From Clavulina sp. PMI_390 (taxonomy: Eukaryota > Basidiomycota > Agaricomycetes > Cantharellales > Hydnaceae): a stretch of 50,067 nt of DNA. The translations under genes and the position numbers were made by a program. The stretch is from NCBI GenBank assembly GCA_015039315.1, contig WIDE01000033.1, forward strand, positions 314,493-364,559, read 5' to 3'. The notes under the pieces were generated by a model. The model did no database searches, was not told the DNA's origin, and worked only from the letters and a program-made list of their open reading frames with translations. Below are positions 11,940-21,283 of the stretch, in pieces (positions within the stretch are counted from its first letter, which is position 1; each line of letters starts with the position of its first letter).

Positions 11940-13904
11940 TCAAAGCCCCCATTGAGTGCTAGCTAGCGCGGAGGATCGAGCCGCTGGGCATGAGCTCTTG
12001 ATATGGCGTGCCAGGCTGTCTGGTCGGCTCAATGGAGAGTCACATCCAGGGCACGTCAACTTGTTGACAAGTACCTGAATTTGCAGGTCCGCATGTCCGC
12101 GTAGTGCGGAAACATCCATCATAAGGGGACGATTGGCGCATGGGAGGCGCAATGTGTTGATTAAGCTGTTGGCCTCGGACAACGCAGCGGGGGAAGGTTT
12201 GTTTGTCGCCGAGCTCCGGCGTCTGGCTCTGAGTGCAATCATGACGATCCACAGAGCATCATCGGTATCATCAAGAACATCGCCCTTGATGATGCGACGG
12301 GCAGTAGGAGATACGTGCACTTCCTCAACGTGACGCTTCGAGAAAACAAGTTGAGCAGCATCACGACCCTTGGGTGGTCGAAGAGCGCACGCAGCGCAAA
12401 CGCTGCTCTGACGGTGTTCCTTGCTGTCTGTTTGTTTGGACATGGTGTCAATAAGGGCGTCGACAAAGCCATCTGGCAATACTCGTAGAGAGAAGGGCCG
12501 CGCAAGTGACTGCGGGGCAATGTTCTTTCCACGAACAGTGCTATCACGAGCGGGAGATAAGGAGCGAGCGCTCCGTGGCCGATTGTATGGCTTCATCTTA
12601 GGGCGGGGCTCTGGCTGGCTGTTGCCATCAAGAGCCTCTCCACAGCCCTCCAGATCCCAGGGAACATTAGATTGTGGAGTGAACATCTGGAACGTCTGGG
12701 GTGGGGTCTCTGACTGGCCCAAAGCCGGCACCGAGCTGGACGGGAATCCAACGAGAGGAGGGTCGAGGGATGATAAGAAGTCGTCATAAATCGACCCGGA
12801 GACTCCAAAGAATGGAGACCCCTCGAGGTTGAAAGTTTGGCGGCTTGACTGTTGAGTGTGTTATTCAGCTAATCAACTTAGATTCGCATAGCAATACAAC
12901 ATTGACTAACCTCATCTGCTGCCTGTAGTAAAGAAGCAAACGACGCATTGGACTCCTGATCTTGTTTCATTGAAAGAAGCGTGTCGAGGGGTACTTCATT
13001 GACATTTGGAACGAGTCTGGTATCATCATGGTGCATAGCGCCAACGGCGAGGGAACCTGGATAGGTACCTCCAGGAAAGTTGACGTGCGCCTCTTCGTCC
13101 AAAACACGCCGGTAGGCCGGTGTGGCGTACATAGGAGCAGCATGCTGAGGATGATACCTAATGCAATAGTGTCAGGTGGAAAACTCATGTCAGCATCGAG
13201 ATGAGTTGTGAATGAACGCACATTGAGGGAAGCCTTGCTAAAACGATGAATACTATTTGTATCTGATCCTTGCTGCCCTAAGTACAAGCTTCTCTGCAAC
13301 GTGTATCTGAGAAATGCATTAGTCAGCACACGCTATCAGACATTCGGACTTCAGACTGGGTGATGGAGGAAAACGCTGTACTCACCCAAAACTGCGAGGT
13401 TCGATGTACTCTAAACATCAATCAGTATGACTTCACTTGATGGCACGATAACACATGGGCGGCACGTGTAGCGGCTATGCTTACCAGCGGTGGGGAGTAG
13501 ATGTACCTCGAAGGAGACTGTAGGCGAAGTGGATAGTTCACTATGCGTGGAGGATTCTCTGGAATTTCACGAGTTCCGAGGTCGCGGGGTCGAGGCGACG
13601 GTTTCCAGGGGGGCAAATATGACCGCTCGGGCACCACTGAACTGATTGAGAGCCATCGCGAACGCAGGCAGAAGGGATAAAGGTAAGCAGCAGCTAGAAT
13701 GAAGCACAAGACTAGGACTCACCTAGTTTTTTGACGATCGGGTTTTGGGGGACGAGATAGCACACCCAGCGGCGATGTGGTAGTGAAGAACATTCCACTG
13801 CCCCCCTTCAGCGCCTTTTTATGTTCACCATCGTTGCCTGCGATGGTCTCAGCGTTCGCAAAGCCTCGTCCGTAAAAGGGAATTTTGAGCGAGAAAGTGT
13901 TCAC
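11940..13904 (-). CDS. Two-zinc-finger family protein, copy 2, with long N-terminal extension
   Basis: Second paralogue and the longest. Exons traced are 13904-13723, 13641-13485, 13408-13386 (23 nt), 13306-13222, 13144-12911 and 12848-11940; phases agree throughout and give 529 residues from a GTG codon at 13904. The true start is unresolved: an in-frame TGA lies just upstream, so either another 5' exon exists or translation starts at an internal Met. The last exon carries the family core: LRVLPDGFVDAL, finger A CAAC followed by SKRHVEEVH, the helix DALWIVMIALRARRR, and finger B CPGC, LSRPDS, RH and a final Cys. The roughly 225 residues encoded upstream of the last exon have no equivalent in the other copies; they are rich in Ser, Pro and Tyr and not recognised. 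The 23-nt exon uses a TTTAGAG acceptor and is the weakest join. The splice from 12911 to 12848 links the N-terminal part to the core well. Confidence 0.7.
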
Positions 13905-14843
13905 CGAGGTAGACGAAACGGCGCGAGCTACTCATGAGCATGTTCTATGCACTTGTTAAAGTGTATGGCCGAGATTCGAAAGGCTCAGACCCAGTACTTA
14001 GAGTGCAGGACGTCGAGCAAGGTGGGCGAAAGTGGGTACAAATAACGCGTGACATTGTCTTCCTTCCAAATAAGATAGGCGCTTATGAGATTGAATGGAG
14101 TTGGGTAGATCTGCCCTCATCTAAAAAGGCAATTGGCCCAGGACTGTCCTCTCAACCTGCACCAAGGTTGTATAGCGGTCCGACGTGGCTCTGGGGCGTA
14201 TGATTGACGCTAGCGTTTACCAGGAGGTATGATTGAGAGAAGCTTCACTAAATAGGGATCACTAAGCATCATTGCGGCTCTAGAGCAGCAGGAGGTCGGA
14301 TCGGAGGAGAATCCATCTCATCAGAGGAACAAGGTGCAACGACAGACAATATGAACCGAGACGAGGAACATTGATAGGGTATTTATTGGTTGAAAGTGCC
14401 TGGACCTATGGACGACTACAAAAGATGAGAAAGTAGATGGGTAATGTAGCGCTGAGAATGTGCAAGGCTCATTTATGTGGAAATGCGAAGAGCGAGACTC
14501 AGGATGCAGGGCTGTGGAAGAGGGATACGAGAGGGAAGATCTGGTACAGTTACAGGAGAGTAGGAAAGGACGAGAAAGGATAAGATGTAGCTATGACGTT
14601 TTATGAAGCGCCATGAAATGAGCCTAGAAGAAAACGTGGAGATTAGGTCAATAAGAGCTCACGGAGTACTCGGTGGGTAGTGCCGGACTCGCAAGCGAGT
14701 TGGGTAGATAAGAGGGATCTGCAATACGCGCCGACATCATTATGCGAAACTACAACTGGGAAGGAGCAGTCGACCGTCGCGCGAAAAGGCACCTACCGAG
14801 GAGTATCTGAAGGGCAACAACATCAAGGGTGGTCGTAAAGGAC
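13905..14843. other. Spacer between zinc-finger copies 2 and 3
   Basis: No gene is supported. The 5' end of copy 2 may extend into the first 100 bases. A plus-strand frame at 13934-14203 (89 codons from ATG) has no recognisable motif. The remainder is purine-rich on the plus strand and should include the 3' UTR of copy 3. Confidence 0.35.
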
Positions 14844-15572
14844 TCAAGTCATCCACAGGCGTGATCCAGTCACCCTAATGTTATCGGTTGTGTCTGGATC
14901 GCTGGTGCTGTGTTCACCTCTATGAGGGCAGGTTCGCTCATGCCGGACTTTGGTCTCAGGGCGCGTAAACTTCTCAGGGCAAAACGAGCACATAAGGTTT
15001 GGGGCGCGCTCCATGGCATACTGGTACCCATAGGCTCGTAGAGCCGGCGCGTCCATGGAGAATGGGCGCTCGGGTACTTCGACGCTCAGATGATGGAGAA
15101 GCTCGTCGGCTTCACGACGCGCTTCTCGTGGATGAGGTCGGTTCTTAGGAGCGCGACGCTGCAGTCGTATTGCCATCAGGATCAGCCAGACCAGGTCGGT
15201 TCTTGAGTCAAAAGTGGCTCCTTGGAGTAGGCGAGAAGAGAGGGAGACAATGTGCCCTTCTTCGACATGACGCTTGCTCCATTTGAGCTTGGATTGACAG
15301 ATTGGGCAAGTGGTTAACGTGTTCATATCCTCGGCGGCGGCTTTCTTGGTCATTGCAGCCTTCAGGCCATCAACGAAGTTGACGTCCTCCACCGCAGTGA
15401 GGCAGACTTGTCGATATACATCGGATGGGACTTGGAGAGGGATAATTTACAATGTGAATGAGGTGCTTAACCCGAAACTGCACGGTGATATGGACGAACC
15501 AAAGGTGTCTGGAGGAGACTGCATGAGTGTTTGATTCAGGGAGGAAGTGGCTGCACCCTGGTGAGCGCGCAT
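14844..15572 (-). CDS. Two-zinc-finger family protein, copy 3, frame interrupted by a TAA
   Basis: Third paralogue. An ATG at 15572 opens a frame that runs in register to the stop at 14844, except for one TAA at 15449-15447. The downstream part, open from 15446, holds the whole family core: the helix motif VNFVDGLKAAM, finger A CPIC followed by SKRHVEEGH, the helix DLVWLILMAIRLQRR, and finger B CSFC, FTRPET, RH and a final Cys. The upstream 41 codons are Ser-rich. Relative to copies 1 and 2 there are about 11 extra residues before VNFVDGL, which may be a 33-nt insertion or a very short intron. Either a 5' intron removes the TAA, with no clear acceptor that I can find, or the gene uses a downstream start near 15392, or it has begun to decay. 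Confidence 0.6.
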
Positions 15573-16970
15573 GTCCTGGATGCTACAGGGCTGCAGTGTC
15601 TGTCGTTGAGGTTTGGAGCCGCACGAGGGTTTCTCTGCTATAAATGAGTTAGGCTGTGGTAACCGTATTGGATGTTTGTCAGTTCAATTCATTAGGTTCG
15701 CAATTCGGTGGCTCTGGAGGGTGCCGGGCGCGAAATGAAATGAACAACTGAATGAGATCGGCGCTCCCTCGTCCAGGATAGGCGCGGACTTTGAAAGCCA
15801 CCACCCGGCTCTGAGAGCGCCTTTCTCCAGCGGCAGCAGCGCACTTTGATGCCACCCTCGGCCTTGCTCGACGTCAGGGCAGGCATGCGGTCCGTCTCGA
15901 ATGAGCCACACAAAATATGATATCCTGACGGCTGGGTGTGGAACTGTCACTATATCCCGTCAGACCATGTTGACGAATAAATGGGCTTATCCCATGGCTC
16001 AACGTGACCAACAGTGCTTCATTTGGGCGATTGTTACGTACGAAGCGATGCCTCCGCTCACTGCTTCCGCTTCACTAGGCACAAACATGTAACGGTCGCG
16101 ACGGAGTCGATTGTCGGCCATGTGTGCTCGCTAACTACCTCAGACCCACCACCTCGATAAGGATCATGGCCTAGAATGTCAAATTACACGGTGGGCTATG
16201 CGACTATTACGGCTATGACGCCCTAACCTAGGTTTAGCGATGGCTCGTTAATCACCAAATACTCCTTTAGAAGCCTATGGCCTGTAGCGAGAAGCAATGA
16301 GCTATCCTTACACTCCTTACCAGCGCACTCAAGGTTATTTGAGTGAATTGACCACGTCAGCGCTATCGGGGGGAAGTTTGTGGCAGGGAACGATCCTACG
16401 ATCAGTCAGGCGAGGGACACAATGTGCAAGCGAAAAGTGGAGAAACCTCTCCGATGACAGAGCGAAGGAAGAGACAACAAAGCAGTTGTATTTTGCGATG
16501 GCCTACGAGCGCACACGATCACCAGAACATTCACAAGGTGGCCGGGATAGAAACTAGCATTTGATTGATATACAAGATCGAGACGAACTACGAACCACAT
16601 TCTCTTAGCATACAAAAGGCACTGATGTTTTTGGATCGGCTCAGGGTGCGGCTAATCTATCATGACCGCGCGCTAATCGCTGGCCTCGTATGATGTGACA
16701 GATAAGGATCGAACCTGGACACCGGTGCAGATGAGTCATGAGGCCGATTTAGAGTGTTATGTTATCAAGATGAGAGGGCGAGGATTTTGGGACCCATCGC
16801 AGTAGGAAATACGTTACTAATGAAATGGCCATCCAAGAGGTCCTGTGTCAAAGACAAACCGAATGGCGAGCTCGATTGGGAGGGATACATCACGGGATAG
16901 GATAAGGAAGAGGGAGGGGGACCAAGGCACGTAGACTCGACGCGTGCTTGATGTTGGCTGCGCACAAAAG
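15573..16970. other. Spacer between zinc-finger copies 3 and 4
   Basis: No gene is supported. Short frames occur on both strands without motifs. On the minus strand at about 16690-16720 there is a B-box-like GGTTCGATCC, but the flanking sequence does not fold as a tRNA. Confidence 0.4.
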
Positions 16971-17480
16971 CTATTGTGTACCATTGCAGGTCTCCATATG
17001 ACGATTTCGTGAATCGGCTCGCGAGAAGATATCGTGGCACTTGGGACAGGGATGAATCTCTTTTTCAGCGTGCTCAACACCGTACTGCGAAACCCAAGAC
17101 ATTTCTAAGGGTTCGGTGAAAGGTTGCAGCATAACACGTTCTGCCTCCATTTTCGCATAGGAATAAGAGGGCATATCACTTTTGGAACGGCGTGTTAGCC
17201 GCGCAAGGAGGTATGCCATCCACATTGCATCTTCCTCCGGATTGTGGCCTTGTCCCGCGAAGAGGCGCAAAGTGAGTATTGGGATGTGAATGGATTTAAT
17301 ATGCCGATTAACAGAGCCAGTGGTTTTGTTGCAGAAAGGGCAAAGCACCTTTTCTTTGGCTGGCGAAGCGACGGCGGTGAGAAGTTTGGGGAAGAAATCG
17401 CTCTCAAGCTTTCCCATGTCCACCTTCCGGTCATGGTAAGATGACAGAGTGAAGTTGACATGCACTGTAGGCGGGTCCAT
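16971..17480 (-). CDS. Two-zinc-finger family protein, copy 4 (shortest)
   Basis: Fourth paralogue, a single open frame of 169 residues starting MDPPTVHVNF. The helix motif appears as LESDFFPKLL near residue 25. Finger A is C47-x2-C50 with NRHIKSIH giving H60 and H65; the spacing between CxxC and the His pair is about half that of copies 1 and 2. The helix DAMWMAYLLARLTRR has W87. Finger B is C145-x2-C148, FSRADS, H161 and C165. It lacks the long disordered N-terminus. The core matches copies 1-3 only in the motif residues, so the duplications are old or divergence has been fast. The function is unknown; a DNA- or protein-binding role is inference. Confidence 0.75.
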   Translation of the reverse strand: MDPPTVHVNFTLSSYHDRKVDMGKLESDFFPKLLTAVASPAKEKVLCPFCNKTTGSVNRHIKSIHIPILTLRLFAGQGHNPEEDAMWMAYLLARLTRRSKSDMPSYSYAKMEAERVMLQPFTEPLEMSWVSQYGVEHAEKEIHPCPKCHDIFSRADSRNRHMETCNGTQ

Positions 17481-17988
17481 TGCTAGAGCTGAGGGGGATG
17501 GCCTACTGCTACAAAACGAAAAGACTCTTAAATATCCATGGCTTGCGGGTACTCATGGCTCTGAGAGACCATCGGAGGCATGGTATTGTAACGCGATAAA
17601 CAAGCCCGATAGAGAGGAGCAAAGGCATCGACAATGGTTGTGGCTCTAGATGTGTATGCATAAGTCACTCTCAGAAGAAAAAAAAGTCCACGGGGAAGGC
17701 AAAGAAACAAGATACCCGAGGACTTGTACGTGAATCAAACGCCTCTAAAGTATGCTTTGCGTTGTCGATGGCTCTGAGCAGTGATACGGTTGCCGTTGCG
17801 GCGCCTTGGAGAGGCCCTCGATCGATGGTTGAATCGGAATGCGGCGCTATCACATAGAAGAAGCAGGGACAGATCTGAAGATCCTATCGACGATTTGAAG
17901 CAAGCTGGAGATGCGAGGAGAAAGACAGCAATATAGACGAATCAGCACCACATCCGCCGACGATTGACGCACTTGGCCCCACAGCTTT
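17481..17988. other. Spacer with a possible orphan exon (minus strand)
   Basis: On the minus strand at about 17855-17735 a frame reads RGPLQGAATATVSLLRAIDN and onward with a GT donor at its end. The composition resembles the N-terminal helical domains of fungal STAND/NACHT proteins, but the similarity is only impressionistic. I could not join it to further exons. It may be a relic exon. Confidence 0.25.
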
Positions 17989-20560
17989 TCATGAGGTAAC
18001 TTCAGGATAGACGCTATGAAAAATGTCACCCGATGACCAGTAGTTTATCAGTTTACAAAATATACTGGCCATGGAAGAAACCTCTAGTGCTTGATAAGGC
18101 CACAGTTGAGTTTCTTGAGTTACAATTGAGCCGTGGCCATACCTCTCTTGCGAAGCGACAAGCGTCGTATCCATTCCGCACGAGGTTGGCCTAGAACCAG
18201 ACACGTAAGTAGATTATTAGTATAGTAGCCAACCAGCTATCTGTCAAGTGCCTACCAGAGGCGACGCCGCTGACGATTTCGACATACCCATCTAGTCTCT
18301 GGCGAAGCGATCCTGATCTTTGACAGCTATCGAGAAAATTACTAACAAGACCGATCAAACCCCCTGACCCTTCCTGATTCAATCAGTCAGCATACCATGG
18401 TCTATCAGGCCCCTATCATTCAATTATACCTTCCCATGGAAGATCCCATTCAGAGTCATTTCGTAAACTGCCTCAGTCGTGTTATGGAGAAAAAAAAAAA
18501 TACCTTGTCTGATTACGCCGCTCCACGACGCCAAGCCCGTCGCATAGTCTTTCTACCTACAAGACAGCTAGTTAGGGAAAATCCTGATCTGTGTCAGCAT
18601 TATCCAGCATACCTCATTAATTGGAACCCTACAGTCAGCCGCCGAGGCTTGACACGCTCGTACAATAAGCACGACGAAGGCCGTGTATGCCACATTCTCA
18701 AAATCGGTGAGTTGTACTTTCATGCCACGAATTTTCACGCGCCAAGCAGCCTTGCCATCTGCAGGGGGAATCTTTGGGAGGATGGTCTTCCAAATTCATG
18801 GATTGGATGTCCTAATGAATCAGACCTATGATCGTAATTTTTGTCTATATCAATACCATTACAGTCCCCAAACCTCTCAACAGATCGGGTATCGTCGACC
18901 GCTGACGAGGCCGGAATGACCAAGACAGGTGCCTGGATGAACACTCCAGCAACACGTTAGCAAGGCAGCAATCAACACCTATGAGCCAAGTCGGAGCCCC
19001 TGAAGGATACGATACAAGGCACCCAGTAGCTCAACTTGTACACTCAATCGCTCGGGAGTGGGGGAACGGAGCGGCCGGGCGTCATCATTGAGTACACAGT
19101 CCACATTTCAACTAATGTATGAGTTGACATTGCCAAAGCGTGCCCTAGCGATGCTATGATCACGCTTAGGAAAGATCACTCGCTTCAGTGCAATGTTCAA
19201 CAACGCACCAGGCTTTACATACGTTAGCATCCTGTCGTGCTTGAACTAAACGATCGTCAATCCTCTGTTGGATCACCTACGTACGATCAGTGCTGACAAG
19301 ATATCCTTTGAAAATAGGCGAGCAAGTTGCAATTGCAAGCTACAATGCCTGTTTGGTGAGCTAGTCATATGAAGACTAAGTAGCAGTTGACCTACCATAA
19401 CCCCAGCAAGAGCAACTAGAAAGCCGAAGATTGGCACTCGTCTCGCCTCCTTTAGATCTCTTCCATGTAGAGTCATCTGGAGGGAGCAGCATCCTCTTCC
19501 AGACGGAGGTGCATATATATAGATATGATTGATATCTATTCTCAGTGAACGCATGCTCCGATTGTGCCTGGAACCAGGCGGCTGGCTCACTTACCTAAAT
19601 TGTCTCCAAAGGCGGGATCTATGAATGGCGAAGGGATTTTTGAGTCCCGATAAATGGCGATATCGATGGCGAAGTGGCTACCGTGGCTCTCCTTAAGATT
19701 GGCGGTGGAAACCCTATAAGAAACAAGGAGAGGTGAAATTGCATTAAACCCACGCCTTCGAATATTGACCCTCACTTGTGCTTGGCTCCGTCAGCGGCCA
19801 TTTCTTCCCGAACATCAAAAAGTCCAAGCTAGAATGTAGGCTCCATGAACCCATTGGAAGACTTGGTGCCGAAGCGTAGAAAAGATGTGATGCAAAGGAG
19901 CATCTTATTCGTCTGCAAGGCTTTGTGACCTACAGATGAACGATAATTGAGTGGGATAACGAAAGCAATGCGTCAAACTTCTTGCCTTAAGGCCATACTT
20001 TCTTCGAAGTTCTATCTAAAGTAGATAATCCAGGCCTTCCCCATGAGGAGCCCCGCGAGTAGCCTCCACCATGAAGTTTCCATACTCGGGCTGGAACGTT
20101 GGGCTACTGCAACATCACCAAGGGACTCTGAGAGCTTGAGCATCGAGGAGGCACTCACTAAGGACGCACTGGACGGAAGACGTTTGGTTCGAGCAATATC
20201 AGCTCTTCAAGGACCTCGCTTTATGGCAGAGCGAGGTGAGCAGTCTTGGCCTCGTCGTCGAGGTGGACGATTATGTATTCGATCTGCAGGTTGAGAGCCG
20301 TCAATGAAGAAGCATAGGTTGCTCAAGATAGAAGGTATCACGACACTACCTCATCGCCCCAGAGCGAAAGATCATCGTCTCGATCCTTATATAGCCTAAA
20401 AATGTCCAAACATCATGGCAAACCATGCTTTGCAGCGCTGTCAAGAACACAACCCATATTCCAACTTCCAAGCTTAGTTGGATCTTTGCAGTGCAAAAAG
20501 GCTCGCATTTATATACTTTATTGGAGCGCCAAGCACAAACGCTGTTGGAATTGATGGTGA
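17989..20560 (-). pseudogene. GSH1: Glutamate-cysteine ligase (GSH1/GCLC) pseudogene
   Basis: The intact enzyme joins glutamate and cysteine with ATP, the first step of glutathione synthesis. Reading the minus strand from 20560 down, family motifs appear in the right order: LGAP near the N-terminus; KDRDDDLSLWGDE (ending 20350) then, after an intron, IEYIIVHLDDEAK (20283 down); FQPEYGNFMVEAT (about 20085-20050); YRDSKIPSPFIDP (about 19660-19615); GCCSLQMTLHG with KEARR (19500-19435); SPIFKGYLVSTD (about 19330-19290); WRVKIRG and VQLTDFEN (18760-18690); GLIGLVSNFLD (about 18350); and WIRRLSLRKR with YGHGSIVTQE (about 18170-18100). It is broken: TGA at 20415-20413, TAA at 20223-20221, and a frame change between WIRRLSLRKR and YGHGSIVTQE. 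The usual MGCxCLQVT motif reads GRGCCSLQM. The exon order is intact, so this is a decayed full-length copy, not a processed one. A working copy must lie elsewhere if this strain makes glutathione. Confidence 0.8.
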
Positions 20561-21283
20561 GTCTTCAACTCCTTGATGACGACTGGTCATGACGCCAGTT
20601 CACCGCGACTTCCCCACAACGGTACTGTCCAAATGATCAGATTTCTTTTTAAATGCTGGCACCATATAGCCGGCCTATTGCGATTCTAAGATAGCTCAAT
20701 ATAGGACGCATCGAGTAAAACGTGAGGTTCGATTGGGTTAGAGTATGGAGCAGGCGAATCGCGCTTTAGCGCCGAGCGTCTGGTCCCTCTTCGCACACAC
20801 GATGCACATCCAATGTGCCATTGGTAACGGTACATGTACATTGAGCTCGCAGCTCAAGAGTCTCTTGTAAATACACAACTAGATAGTCAGGGGGACTAGT
20901 TCTGGAACCAAACAAGCAAGCAAGCCCCAGGAACGAATGTGCGGGGTAGGATTCGGAATGAGGGAGATTGATGAGATCGCCGAGCGATAATAGAGAACGA
21001 ATAAGAAAGGAGACCAGGAGAAATATCATCAGATACGTGCCATAGGAATCAGAGAAGCGAGGGCAATGATCCCAAGAAAGAGCGGTGGGCGGGAAAGCAG
21101 AGGAAAGAGAAAGCATGCATGCATGGGATAGCGATAAAAAAAAAGTGTCCAAGAAAGCGACGAAGTTTGATGGGATAGCGATAAGAAGCGAAAGATTGGG
21201 GGCAGTTGAGGCAAATCGGGATGGGAAGCGTGTTTAAGGAATGCGGAAAGTGGGTATGAAGGGCAACACTGATGAGGCTAAAT
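20561..21283. other. Spacer between GSH1 pseudogene and DUF6534 gene
   Basis: No gene is supported. The right half is purine-rich on the plus strand with a near-repeat of GATGGGATAGCGATAA (about 21122-21137 and 21168-21183). It should contain the 3' UTR of the DUF6534 gene. A minus-strand frame at 20766-21152 is open for 128 codons but shows no motif. Confidence 0.4.

Noticed and set aside
16680..16760. B-box-like GGTTCGATCC on the minus strand
   Set aside because: The T stem does not pair beyond two bases and no acceptor stem can be formed; not a tRNA.
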